Below are positions 33,995 through 41,616 of a DNA stretch of 49,813 nt, one piece after another; within the stretch, counting starts at the first letter, position 1, and every line of letters begins with the position of its first letter. Origin of the DNA: JANRIC01 sp033765345 (lineage in GTDB: Bacteria; Bacteroidota; Bacteroidia; Cytophagales; Microscillaceae); assembly GCA_033765345.1 (NCBI GenBank), contig JANRIC010000080.1, forward strand, positions 1 through 49,813. The letters are read 5' to 3'. The notes under the pieces were generated by a model, which was not told where the DNA came from, searched no databases, and saw only the letters and a program-made list of their open reading frames with translations. The position numbers were made by a program, and so were the translations under genes.

Positions 33995-34720
33995 ATGGAT
34001 TACCTGATTTACTCAGCTTTTTTAGTCGGATTGATGGGTAGCCTGCACTGTGTGGGTATGTGCGGCCCACTGGTGCTGGCCATGCCTATTCCGCGCAAGA
34101 CACTTTACAGTCAGTTAAAAGCCCGTTTACTTTACAACCTGGGGCGGACTACAACCTATGCCCTGTTAGGTGCCCTGGTTGGGTTAGTGGGTAGGGCTTT
34201 TACCCTGACTGTCTCCCAGCAGTGGCTCTCAATCCTGGTGGGGATACTCATCGGGTTTGGGATGGCACTTCCCAATCGATATTTCCAAAAAATCAGCCTA
34301 TTCGGTCCGGCGTACCAGTTTACATCTTATCTAAGGCATCAATTTGCCCAACTTTTTAGGCAAAAAAATCTTCAGGCTTCCTTTCTTTTGGGTATACTCA
34401 ATGGATTTTTACCCTGTGGGCTGGTATATCTGGCCTTGGCTGGTGCCCTGGCAACAGGCGAGTGGGGTTTAGGGGTACTTTATATGATCTTATTTGGATT
34501 AGGAACCACACCCCTGATGCTGGCTATGGGTCTGGGAATCAGCTTAATCAAACCCTCCATGCGGCAATTCCTACATCGGAGTCTGTTGCCGGGTTTTACC
34601 TTGTTGTTGGCTTTGTGGTTTGTACTAAGAGGTTTGAATCTGGGCGTGCCTTATCTGAGTCCGCAAGTACAAGCGGGTCAGGCAGTGGTGCAAGATGCTT
34701 GTTGTGTAGAGGAAGAGTAG
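33995..34720 (+). CDS. SafE/DsbD-like membrane protein of the cbb3 operon
   Basis: This 241-aa protein has about six helices with the DsbD_2 (sulfite exporter TauE/SafE) pattern. The first helix contains SLHCVGMCGPLVLAMP and the fourth GILNGFLPCGLVYLALAGALATG. The paired cysteine-proline motifs suggest thiol or copper handling. Such genes regularly close the ccoNOQPGH cluster of Bacteroidota, where they are thought to aid copper supply or cytochrome biogenesis. The C-terminus ends with a double cysteine (DACCVEEE), a possible metal-binding tail. Naming as sulfite exporter would be a transfer from the family and is not supported here. Confidence 0.85.
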   Translation: MDYLIYSAFLVGLMGSLHCVGMCGPLVLAMPIPRKTLYSQLKARLLYNLGRTTTYALLGALVGLVGRAFTLTVSQQWLSILVGILIGFGMALPNRYFQKISLFGPAYQFTSYLRHQFAQLFRQKNLQASFLLGILNGFLPCGLVYLALAGALATGEWGLGVLYMILFGLGTTPLMLAMGLGISLIKPSMRQFLHRSLLPGFTLLLALWFVLRGLNLGVPYLSPQVQAGQAVVQDACCVEEE

Positions 34721-34919
34721 GATTTTGTCTAAAAAACGGCTTACAAGAGATTGCCACGCCCTTGGTAGCCTCGGCGGCTTGCCGATGCATCCCCACGAGA
34801 TCGTAACTAAAAAAACTCAAAAAAAAAACCCTAGCATTTCCCCCATATTTGCACTATATTTCAACAGATAAGTCCTCCTATATTAATATCAGATTTTAAC
34901 CCTTAAATCATCCCAAACT

Positions 34920-35380
34920 ATGAAGCAGGTATTTGTATGGACTTTTGTTTGCTTGTTATCTCTAAGTATGGCCAAAGCTCAGAGTGATGCCAACAAAGAA
35001 TTAGAGCAAGCCGCTGCCGACTTCCAGGCTGAAAAATACGCCGAAGCCTTACCTATTTTTGAGAAATACAGAGAAGCTTTGGAAGAAGCCTTAAAAGATC
35101 AACCCGATAATTTAAAAAACTGCACTCCGGCATCGTACTCACCGGCGTAAGCACTTACGCCAAGAGTAAAGAAAAATACCAAACCGAAGACGGCTTCCTG
35201 ACCGCCTACGAAGCCCAAAACCTCAATCTGGACAATACCGACCTGGTGGTGCTCTCTGCCTGCCAGACCGGACAAGGCGACGTACAAAACGGCGAAGGGG
35301 TATATCTACTGGGGAGCTTTTGTGATGGTTGGGGAGTGAGGTGTCGGGTGCGGGGTGTCAGGGGTCGGGAGGAATCTTGA
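34920..35380 (+). pseudogene. Remnant of a secreted TPR-CHAT (caspase-like) protein
   Basis: The first 65 codons encode a signal peptide (VFVWTFVCLLSLSMAKAQ) and the start of a TPR region (AAADFQAEKYAEALPIFEKY). The frame then ends at 35150. Shifted by -1 from 35111 onward the sequence reads LHSGIVLTGVSTYAKSKEK...LVVLSACQTGQGDVQNGEGVYLLG, the end of a CHAT domain including its catalytic cysteine (SACQTG). The middle of the protein, including most TPRs and the CHAT histidine, is missing, and the C-terminus drifts off after GVYLLG. An A AAA AAC heptamer lies at the junction (35114-35120), but an internal deletion explains the data better than programmed frameshifting. Confidence 0.8.
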
Positions 35381-35437
35381 TACTTTTTGATGTAGAGGCT
35401 TAGATTATGCGCTATTACTCAGTATGGCAACAAAAAA

Positions 35438-35470
35438 CCAGAGTGACCTTGCATGGCAAGATCACTCTGG
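35438..35470. terminator. Strong bidirectional terminator
   Basis: A 15-bp stem with one mismatch (CCAGAGTGA...CTTGC / GCAAG...TCACTCTGG) and a 3-nt loop is preceded by AAAAAA and followed by TTTTTT. It lies after the CHAT remnant and would end transcription from either side. Confidence 0.85.
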
Positions 35471-35643
35471 TTTTTTGGATAACCCAGACTACGAAGGAAA
35501 TATACTAGGTTTTGCGATCAGCGAGACCTGCTTTGTTGCGGTTGATTAAAAAAGATTTTTTTTCGTCTTAGTCCCTAACAAGCCGCTCAAAGCGACACTA
35601 TATTATGAGTTTTAAAAATAATCAACCCAAAAAAAACAAAACA

Positions 35644-36060
35644 ATGAAATCAAAAAATCTGGCGTTAATCATCTTCTTGCAACTGGTTATGATTCAATTT
35701 GCTTCGGCACAAAGCTTTTTTAGCTGCGACTACCGCCAATTCTGCACCTGGAACAGCACAAACAAAAAATTTGAAGATTGTAAATCATCTTCTTACAAAA
35801 GCCTTTTCAAACTCAATGCCGATGAGACGGTTTTTATTCATACTACCGAAGGGCAGGAGTCTTATTATTATGTCACTGCAAAAGAATATGATGCAGAAAA
35901 AGAGGTTTTTACTTATTACGTAAATAGTGACTCTGGAAATAAGTACTATTTCGTCCTGGACATCAAAAATAAACAATTAAGGGCTCTTCCTCTCAGTAGC
36001 GATGACAATATGACGATGATTGTCTTTATCATCAAAGCGATGTGGAGTGAAAAATCTTAA
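35644..36060 (+). CDS. Small secreted protein, unrecognised
   Basis: This 138-aa product starts at MKSKNLALIIF (35644), giving a standard signal peptide (LALIIFLQLVMIQFASAQ). An earlier in-frame ATG adds 13 residues rich in Lys/Asn before it and is less likely. The mature domain is small, beta-rich and soluble, with two cysteines near its start (SCDYRQFCTW) and one further on (FEDCKSS). I do not recognise the family; the alternation of short strands (TVFIHTTEGQESYYYVTAKEYD, YYFVLDIKNKQLRAL) suggests a small beta-barrel or lipocalin-like fold. It is followed by a terminator and has no operon partner. Confidence 0.7.
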   Translation: MKSKNLALIIFLQLVMIQFASAQSFFSCDYRQFCTWNSTNKKFEDCKSSSYKSLFKLNADETVFIHTTEGQESYYYVTAKEYDAEKEVFTYYVNSDSGNKYYFVLDIKNKQLRALPLSSDDNMTMIVFIIKAMWSEKS

Positions 36061-36088
36061 TTCCTTCCCCATTTTTTGTCCAATCATT

Positions 36089-36114
36089 AAGAAGCTGCTA
36101 GAAGGTGGCTTCTT
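36089..36114 (+). terminator. Terminator of the small secreted protein gene
   Basis: A 7-bp stem (AAGAAGC / GCTTCTT) with a 12-nt loop is followed by a run of T, 28 bp after the stop codon. Confidence 0.7.
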
Positions 36115-36393
36115 TTTTTGTGTTTAATAGCCCGTTTACTAGTTTTAGCGAGACACTAAAACGTTTTATACTCGCCCTCTGTAACAGCACGCAATTTTTC
36201 CACAAATACTTCATGATGCAAAAAAAGGTTTCAGCGAGACGCTCAATACTGTCAACTTAGGGGGTTAAACTTATTAAAAAGTTAAAAAAATTGTCGTTCC
36301 AGTGTATAGCTGGAAACTTATCATGAATTGTTTTAAGGATTGATTCTATAATAGAAGGCATCTCCTGCACCGTGCAGCGGCTATATATTTTAT

Positions 36394-36514
36394 GGCTCTT
36401 TATGAAATTACTTGAGACTTATTTATTTAGACATGAAGACGGGCAACGACAAGGTCGCTTTGAGCGACCTTGTCGTTTGAATAGATTTATCTTCAAGTAA
36501 AATCATAAAGAACC
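36394..36514. repeat. 121-bp MITE-like palindromic element
   Basis: Outer arms are imperfect inverted repeats of about 30 bp: GGCTCTTTATGAAATTACTTG at the left and GGTTCTTTATGATTTTACTTG as the reverse complement of the right end. The centre is a perfect 15-bp hairpin (36445-36459 / 36463-36477). No coding frame is present. It sits in a 620-bp gap (36061-36681) without genes, next to a second palindromic repeat. Confidence 0.7.
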
Positions 36515-36521
36515 TATCTTT

Positions 36522-36595
36522 TCATTCCGAGCGATAGCGAGGAATCTTAGCGTCTGCATCAAGAAGCGCAAAGATTCCTCCTGCCGTCGGAATGA
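36522..36595. repeat. 74-bp inverted-repeat element (TCATTCCGA...GAGGAATCT type)
   Basis: The left arm (36522-36547) and the reverse complement of the right arm (36572-36595) share TCATTCCGA and GAGGAATCT with a 2-bp length difference between. This is a common type of dispersed palindromic repeat in bacterial genomes. It begins 8 bp after the 121-bp element. Confidence 0.65.
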
Positions 36596-36681
36596 CAGCT
36601 CCAGATTAAGGGTTTTGTACAGCATATCAGCTTATTAAAAAACACGTCATGGGTTACCCTTTTAACCTACAAGGCATTTTA

Positions 36682-37992
36682 TTAATAAAATCTTGTCACG
36701 ATTACCCTGAGTTGCATAGGGTTGGATGGGTGACGTGTACCTCCCAGCACGAGTCGCTCAGTAGAGTTGGAAAATTGGGGCAAAGTAAGCAAAAAGACAT
36801 TATTTTTTATGGCATCCTGATCAAGGTCTTCCAGAATAAAGTCCGTAATATCTACTTTATAATACGTTGATCGGTCAAATTCGGAATCCAGGCTCAATTG
36901 ATAACTCAGATCAAGCTGTGTTCTGAATCGATTGATGGCATCGCTTTCAAAAGTATTAAAACCTGCTGGGAGGCGTAAATAATCAAAACTACGATTTACA
37001 GGGCGGATGATTAACTCTGCGTACATGGTCACGGAGGTATTGCCTAGCTCAAGAATTTTATCCACGTAGGGAATCTCTATTCGGGTCATCAGCCCAACAC
37101 CCGCCTGGAGATACGTCTCCCGAAAAGTATCTTCAGATGATAAGATGCTTTTTTGTGTACTTAGTGCGGCCAGTGTCGGATTATCGGAATCATAATCAAT
37201 TTGATTAAACTGCAAATTGGTATTCACCAGTGGGAAATCAAGGTATTTTTCATCTCCTTGCTCGTGATAGTATACACGCAGATATGTTCCCTGGGTCTTT
37301 CCCAGATCATCGGTGCTGATATTTGCCTGAAAACCCAGCATACAAGCACCATTCAAAGTATCGGCAACAAGCACCAGACCGGGGAACTCATCCAAAAACT
37401 GCTCCTGATCGCTCAGTAATTCAGAATCATCTTTAGCCAGTTCGAGCCATGTGGCGCCTAGATAGTTTGGCAGGCGAATTTCCAGTGCCTTACCTCGGTT
37501 AGGGCGGGGCAAAAAAGATCGGGTGGCAATAGGAGCGGCTGAATAATCAAATTCGCTGACATTATACAGGGCTGTTTCATCATCCTCGAATGCCAGTTCT
37601 TCGCTAAGGGTGTGTACGGCAATATTTTGTGTAGCTAGGGTATCTCCCCAATAGTAATTATAGGATAATACCAGGCTGATAGAATCAAATACAGCACTTT
37701 CCAAAACATCCACCCCGGCGGGAATGCCGATTTGGAAGTAACTTTTCGATGAGATTTTCCCCAGGCGATCATCCAGGTAGCTCCCCACCAATATCCGGTT
37801 TGAGCCCGAAGTGATCAACGAATCTACTTTTACAGTAGATGTAAATAAAGTAAAAGTATCCAATGCAATGACTTCGGTGCTATTATCAGGATTAAAAGAA
37901 GAACCAATTTGAGTGGAATCATTACAGGCTACTAAGCTCAAAAGGATAACTCCGACGAAAAAAAACGGGATGATCAAATGTTTTTTAGACAT
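36682..37992 (-). CDS. DUF4270 family lipoprotein
   Basis: This 436-aa protein begins with a lipoprotein signal (IPFFFVGVILLSLVAC, lipobox LVAC) and then NDSTQIGSSFNPD, the typical opening of DUF4270. The rest is beta-strand rich, with ILVGSYLDDRLGKISSKSYFQIGIP and a C-terminal VLGGTRHPSNPMQLRVIVTRFY. DUF4270 proteins are Bacteroidota outer-membrane or surface lipoproteins of unknown function, often near Kelch-repeat proteins. Here a Kelch lipoprotein diverges from it across 417 bp, which fits that association. Confidence 0.88.
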   Translation of the reverse strand: MSKKHLIIPFFFVGVILLSLVACNDSTQIGSSFNPDNSTEVIALDTFTLFTSTVKVDSLITSGSNRILVGSYLDDRLGKISSKSYFQIGIPAGVDVLESAVFDSISLVLSYNYYWGDTLATQNIAVHTLSEELAFEDDETALYNVSEFDYSAAPIATRSFLPRPNRGKALEIRLPNYLGATWLELAKDDSELLSDQEQFLDEFPGLVLVADTLNGACMLGFQANISTDDLGKTQGTYLRVYYHEQGDEKYLDFPLVNTNLQFNQIDYDSDNPTLAALSTQKSILSSEDTFRETYLQAGVGLMTRIEIPYVDKILELGNTSVTMYAELIIRPVNRSFDYLRLPAGFNTFESDAINRFRTQLDLSYQLSLDSEFDRSTYYKVDITDFILEDLDQDAIKNNVFLLTLPQFSNSTERLVLGGTRHPSNPMQLRVIVTRFY

Positions 37993-38409
37993 GATAAATA
38001 TGTTGGTTTTTGAGTTTTGATGGAATACGTAGTGATTGTACTTGAATGAAAATAAATTCCCCCTGAAACCTCAGAGGGGATTTATAAGATCAAATTACAG
38101 GTATGTATGCTGATAAATAGTTTATTTTTCAAGCAGACAAGGATGCATTACAATTTGCCCTTCTAAGGTAAAATAGCCCCACTCCTATAAAAAATAAATT
38201 CTACCGACCCGGCAGCATTCTAGACAGAGGCACTCATTTAATCTTTAAAAGCTAATTCTGAGTGAATATCAGCCCCTTTAAGCCGTCTAAATGCAAAACC
38301 TTGATATTTAGCTATAAAAAAACAGGCTTGGTCTAGTATATTTTGAGGAAGCGGCCTACCGAAATACTTTTGCTGCAAATAAATTCGTGTAATATTTTAT
38401 CCAAAGTAT
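37993..38409. other. Intergenic region between DUF4270 and Kelch genes
   Basis: These 417 bp hold no convincing coding frame. Both divergent promoters should lie here. A bulged hairpin around 38052-38085 (ATAAATTCCCC / GGGGATTTAT) is the only notable structure; otherwise I see nothing. Confidence 0.5.
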
Positions 38410-39390
38410 ATGCATTTGAAAAAAAGATTTTATGGAGTTTGCCTGTTTTTTATTTTTCTTTTCGCTTGTTCGGATGAAGAAGTGACCCTTCTAGGAAACT
38501 GGAAAGAATCGTCTGATTTTGAAGGGATACCGCGAAATAATGCGGTAAGTTTTGTCATCAATGGAAAGGCTTATGTGGGTTTGGGGTATAATTTTGATGA
38601 AGATGAATACCTTAGAGACTTTTGGGAGTATGACCCCAGTCTTAACTCCTGGAAAAAAGTGGCTGACTTTCCAGGTAATGGGCGTAGCAGTGCCATTGCC
38701 TTTGCCATCAATGGAAAGGGATATGTGGGTACAGGCTATGATGGTGAGGATGATCGCAAGGACTTCTGGGAGTATGATCCCTTGAATAATCAATGGTTAC
38801 AAAAAACTGATTTTGCAGGTACAGCCCGACGCGGTGCCGTAGCTTTTGCTTTGGATGGCAAAGGGTATGTAGGTACAGGCAATGACGGAAACGACCTCAA
38901 AGACTTCTGGCAATATGACCCTTTGAACGACTCCTGGACGCAAATCATCAGCCTCTCAGGGGATAAACGAATCAATGCTTTCGCTTTTGTGCTCAACGGC
39001 AAGGCTTACATAGGTGGCGGAAGAAATAATGGTGTCTATGAAGATGATTTCTGGGAATATGACCCTGCCATTGCCAATTGGACTCGCAAAGAAGACCTCA
39101 ATACTGATGATTATACCCTGGCACGGGAAGGCGCAGTGGCTTTTGCCATCAATGACAAAGCCTACATGGGTACAGGCTCTACCGGAGCCGCTAAAAGTGA
39201 TATTTGGGAGTATAACCCGGTGAACGATTTCTGGGAACAAAAAACGGATTTTGAGGGAGTTCCCCGTACCGAAGCAGTGGGTTTTGCCATAGGCAATATG
39301 GGATATGTCTGCACAGGGCGCAGTAGTAATGAACGCTACGACGACCTTTGGGAGTTCAACCCGCTGGCTGATTTTGATGAGGAAGATTAG
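38410..39390 (+). CDS. Kelch-repeat lipoprotein, six blades
   Basis: This 326-aa protein has a lipoprotein signal (VCLFFIFLFAC, then SDEE). Six Kelch-type repeats follow, each with the pattern R..A.AF.I.GK.YVGTG...DFWEYDP....W. The repeats begin about residues 40, 90, 140, 185, 235 and 290, which builds one six-bladed propeller with little extra sequence. Kelch propellers bind carbohydrate or protein; no galactose-oxidase catalytic residues are evident. The LytS-like kinase gene starts 6 bp after its stop, suggesting that the Kelch protein and the two-component system are transcribed together. Confidence 0.9.
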   Translation: MHLKKRFYGVCLFFIFLFACSDEEVTLLGNWKESSDFEGIPRNNAVSFVINGKAYVGLGYNFDEDEYLRDFWEYDPSLNSWKKVADFPGNGRSSAIAFAINGKGYVGTGYDGEDDRKDFWEYDPLNNQWLQKTDFAGTARRGAVAFALDGKGYVGTGNDGNDLKDFWQYDPLNDSWTQIISLSGDKRINAFAFVLNGKAYIGGGRNNGVYEDDFWEYDPAIANWTRKEDLNTDDYTLAREGAVAFAINDKAYMGTGSTGAAKSDIWEYNPVNDFWEQKTDFEGVPRTEAVGFAIGNMGYVCTGRSSNERYDDLWEFNPLADFDEED

Positions 39391-39395
39391 CCCTT

Positions 39396-40634
39396 TTGGG
39401 AACGCTTATCTACTACTATGTGCTTCTTATTGAATTTACCCGGAGGTATCTTCGGGTAAACTCTATTTCTATAAAATGTGTTACCTGTACATCTCCGGTC
39501 ATAATAGATGCTTGCTTGAAAAAGATTCTACCTCTCGACGTTTTAAATCTCAGCTTTGAGCAAAGGAAATTCCTAATTCACGGATTTGCCCTCAGCTTTT
39601 TAATTCTAGGTCCTTTTTTGATGCTTCCCGTTGAAGCACTTAAGTTTCGCACTGGTTTATTTTTTTTCACCATGTTTTGTATTTTATGTGCGTATCTGTC
39701 TAATTGCCTTTACCTTGTCCCCCGGTTTCTTCACAAGAAGAAACTCCTTACTTTTTTATCCCTGATCATTTTATCAGTAATTTTGGTACTTATTTTCCGC
39801 ATTGTTTTGAGCGAATTTGTCTTGCCAGATGAGCTGATGCCCCCACCAATAGGCTTTAAACTCCCCCTACCTCCACAAGAATTTCGTGGGGTTCGTCTTG
39901 CTGCTTTTAGGGAGCGAGGCGATATGATACATATCTTGCCTGCCATTTTCCCTATGATATTTGCGTATGCCCTGAGCACCAGCGTAGAGGTGACAGCCCA
40001 TTGGTTTAAACAATCTCACAAAGAAAAAGACATCGAGAATGAAAGATTACACACTGAGCTGCTCTTTCTCAAATCTCAGATTAACCCTCACTTTCTTTTT
40101 AATACACTCAATAACATTTATTCGCTTGCCGTAGATAAATCTGATGATACCGAAACAGCCATCCTCATGCTTTCACAAATGATGCGGTATATGCTCTATG
40201 AAACCAATGCGCTTAAAGTAGACTTAAACTCTGAAATAGACTATCTCAAAAATTACTTGAGCCTGCAAAAGCTTCGGCTTTCTCGGCAAAAAAACATCAA
40301 ATTATCGATTGAGATCAAAGGAAATCCCGAACGAATGAACATTGCCCCCTTGCTCTTGATCCCTCTGGTAGAAAATGCCTTCAAACATGGACTTAGCTAT
40401 CAGCAATCGTCTCGTATTGAGGTGAGCCTGGAATGCAGAGAAAACCTACTTTTTTTTAGAGTACAAAACAGCAAACCCGTAGAAAATGCAGATTTGAGGC
40501 TCTATGAAAACTCCGGGATCGGTTTAAAAAACATCAAACGAAGGCTTGATTTACTGTATCCCAACGCCTATAAACTCTTCATTGAAGATAATTCCGAACA
40601 ATATTTAGTTGAACTTAACCTGGAACTGACATGA
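39396..40634 (+). CDS. LytS-type sensor histidine kinase
   Basis: This membrane kinase (up to 412 aa) pairs with the LytTR regulator that follows. Four membrane helices lie in the first half (for example LLTFLSLIILSVILVLIF and HILPAIFPMIFAYALSTSV). A His_kinase domain (PF06580 type) has the phosphoacceptor histidine in INPHFLFNTLNNI. The ATPase domain has LLLIPLVENAFKHG (N-box) and NSGIGLKNIKRRL (G-box). No ATG is available; starts are TTG at 39396, six bases after the Kelch stop, or a later TTG at 39516 that would remove an odd Cys-rich leader. The stop overlaps the regulator start by 4 nt. No external ligand domain is seen. Confidence 0.9.
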   Translation: MGTLIYYYVLLIEFTRRYLRVNSISIKCVTCTSPVIIDACLKKILPLDVLNLSFEQRKFLIHGFALSFLILGPFLMLPVEALKFRTGLFFFTMFCILCAYLSNCLYLVPRFLHKKKLLTFLSLIILSVILVLIFRIVLSEFVLPDELMPPPIGFKLPLPPQEFRGVRLAAFRERGDMIHILPAIFPMIFAYALSTSVEVTAHWFKQSHKEKDIENERLHTELLFLKSQINPHFLFNTLNNIYSLAVDKSDDTETAILMLSQMMRYMLYETNALKVDLNSEIDYLKNYLSLQKLRLSRQKNIKLSIEIKGNPERMNIAPLLLIPLVENAFKHGLSYQQSSRIEVSLECRENLLFFRVQNSKPVENADLRLYENSGIGLKNIKRRLDLLYPNAYKLFIEDNSEQYLVELNLELT

Positions 40635-41371
40635 CACTGCATTGTATTGCCATTGATGACGAACCCCTGGCTCTGAATCTGATTCAGAAGTTTGTGAGTA
40701 GAATTCCCTATTTGAAATTACAAGGGCTTTTTGAAGGAGCTTATGAAGCCCTTAACTTACTTAAACAAGAGCAAATTGATTTGATATTTCTAGATGTCAA
40801 TATGCCTGATATCAATGGAGTACAATTTTTAAGAAACCTCAACCATCCGCCGATGGTGATTTTTACAACGGCTTATGATAAATATGCCCTGGATGGTTAC
40901 GAACTCAATGCCCTGGATTATTTGCTTAAGCCTTTTAGCTTTGATCGTTTTCTTAAAGCTGTTGATAAGGCTTACAGCTTCAAAGCACTCAAAGAAGCCA
41001 ACAAACCGGTCTTACCTACTACTGCTGAAGCTCCTAAAAGCGATAATTCAGAATATATTTTTGTAAAATCGGAGCACAATCTGGTCAAAATACGCCTCAG
41101 CGAAATCCTATACATCGAGAGCCTAAAAGATTATGTGAAGATTTTTTTGGAAGGTAAAAGACACCCTCTCCTTACACTACACAACCTCAAATCCATTTTT
41201 CAATTGCTGGATCCCAATCAATTTATCCGGGTACATCGTTCTTTTATCGTATCTATTGATAAAATTGATGCCGTTCGGAAAAAACGCATTCTGATTTGCG
41301 AGCGAGAAATCCCACTTGGAGAGCTTTATCTGGAAGATTTTCAAAAAAGGGTCATTGATGGGAAGATTTAA
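40631..41371 (+). CDS. LytTR-family response regulator
   Basis: This 246-aa regulator has an N-terminal receiver domain with acidic pair D9-D10, phosphoacceptor D55 (LIFLDVNMPD), the conserved threonine in FTTAYDKYAL and lysine in DYLLKPFSF. The C-terminal LytTR DNA-binding domain starts near residue 143 (YIFVKSEHNLVKIRLSEILYIESLKDYVKI) and ends HRSFIVSIDKID...IPLGELY. It overlaps the kinase gene by 4 nt, so the two are translationally coupled. The target genes are not visible; LytTR sites are direct repeats 20-23 bp apart and would need a search. Confidence 0.95.
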   Translation: MTLHCIAIDDEPLALNLIQKFVSRIPYLKLQGLFEGAYEALNLLKQEQIDLIFLDVNMPDINGVQFLRNLNHPPMVIFTTAYDKYALDGYELNALDYLLKPFSFDRFLKAVDKAYSFKALKEANKPVLPTTAEAPKSDNSEYIFVKSEHNLVKIRLSEILYIESLKDYVKIFLEGKRHPLLTLHNLKSIFQLLDPNQFIRVHRSFIVSIDKIDAVRKKRILICEREIPLGELYLEDFQKRVIDGKI

Positions 41372-41383
41372 TAGGAGAAGAGG

Positions 41384-41442
41384 TAGTGTTAAACAAGTAA
41401 TGCTGTTCGTTCAAAACAGTGGGCTGTGAAGGCACAGCCCAC
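41384..41442. repeat. Direct-repeat copy 1 with hairpin, downstream of kbl and LytTR gene
   Basis: Bases 41384-41428 match 42962-43006 at 43 of 45 positions. Here the repeat continues into a perfect 10-bp hairpin (GTGGGCTGTG / CACAGCCCAC, 41419-41442), which could serve as terminator of the LytS-LytTR operon though it lacks a T run. Confidence 0.75.
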
Positions 41443-41454
41443 GGTGACTTAGAT

Positions 41455-41559
41455 TTATACCCAGATTGAAGTGATTTGCCTGATTTTCTTGATTGATTAG
41501 CTTGATTATTAATGATTTAAAAGCTAAAATCTCGGAAAACCACTTCGGTTTGAGTATAA
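41455..41559 (+). repeat. 105-bp MITE, copy A
   Basis: This 105-bp sequence is identical, in reverse complement, to 48116-48220. Its own ends are imperfect inverted repeats (TTATACCCAGATTGAAGTG and TTATACTCAAACCGAAGTG; 15 of 19 match), so it has the form of a miniature inverted-repeat element. TA flanks the CCCAG/CTCAA core on both sides, as in Tc1/mariner (IS630-type) MITEs. No coding frame. Confidence 0.85.
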
Positions 41560-41563
41560 TAGA

Positions 41564-41600
41564 GAAGATTTTCCATTTCCTAGAGATATGAAAAATCTTC
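41564..41600 (-). terminator. Terminator of kbl
   Basis: GAAGATTTT...AAAATCTTC forms a stem of 9 bp plus partial extension, 16 bp after the kbl stop. It belongs to the same repeated hairpin type as the terminators of the two permeases. Confidence 0.6.
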
Positions 41601-41616
41601 GGTTTTCAAGGATGAG

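Noticed and set aside
33995..34720. Calling this gene a sulfite exporter
   Set aside because: Sequence and position fit the SafE/DsbD-like member of cbb3 clusters; no sulfur-metabolism context is present.
34735..34805. Possible RNA gene in the GC-richer segment after the SafE-like gene
   Set aside because: It shows only weak stems, no tRNA or riboswitch consensus, and resembles a common dispersed repeat (GAGATTGCCACG type).
34920..35380. Functional programmed frameshift joining the CHAT remnant
   Set aside because: The slippery heptamer is present, but the central TPRs and the CHAT histidine are missing and the C-terminus is scrambled, so a working protein is unlikely.
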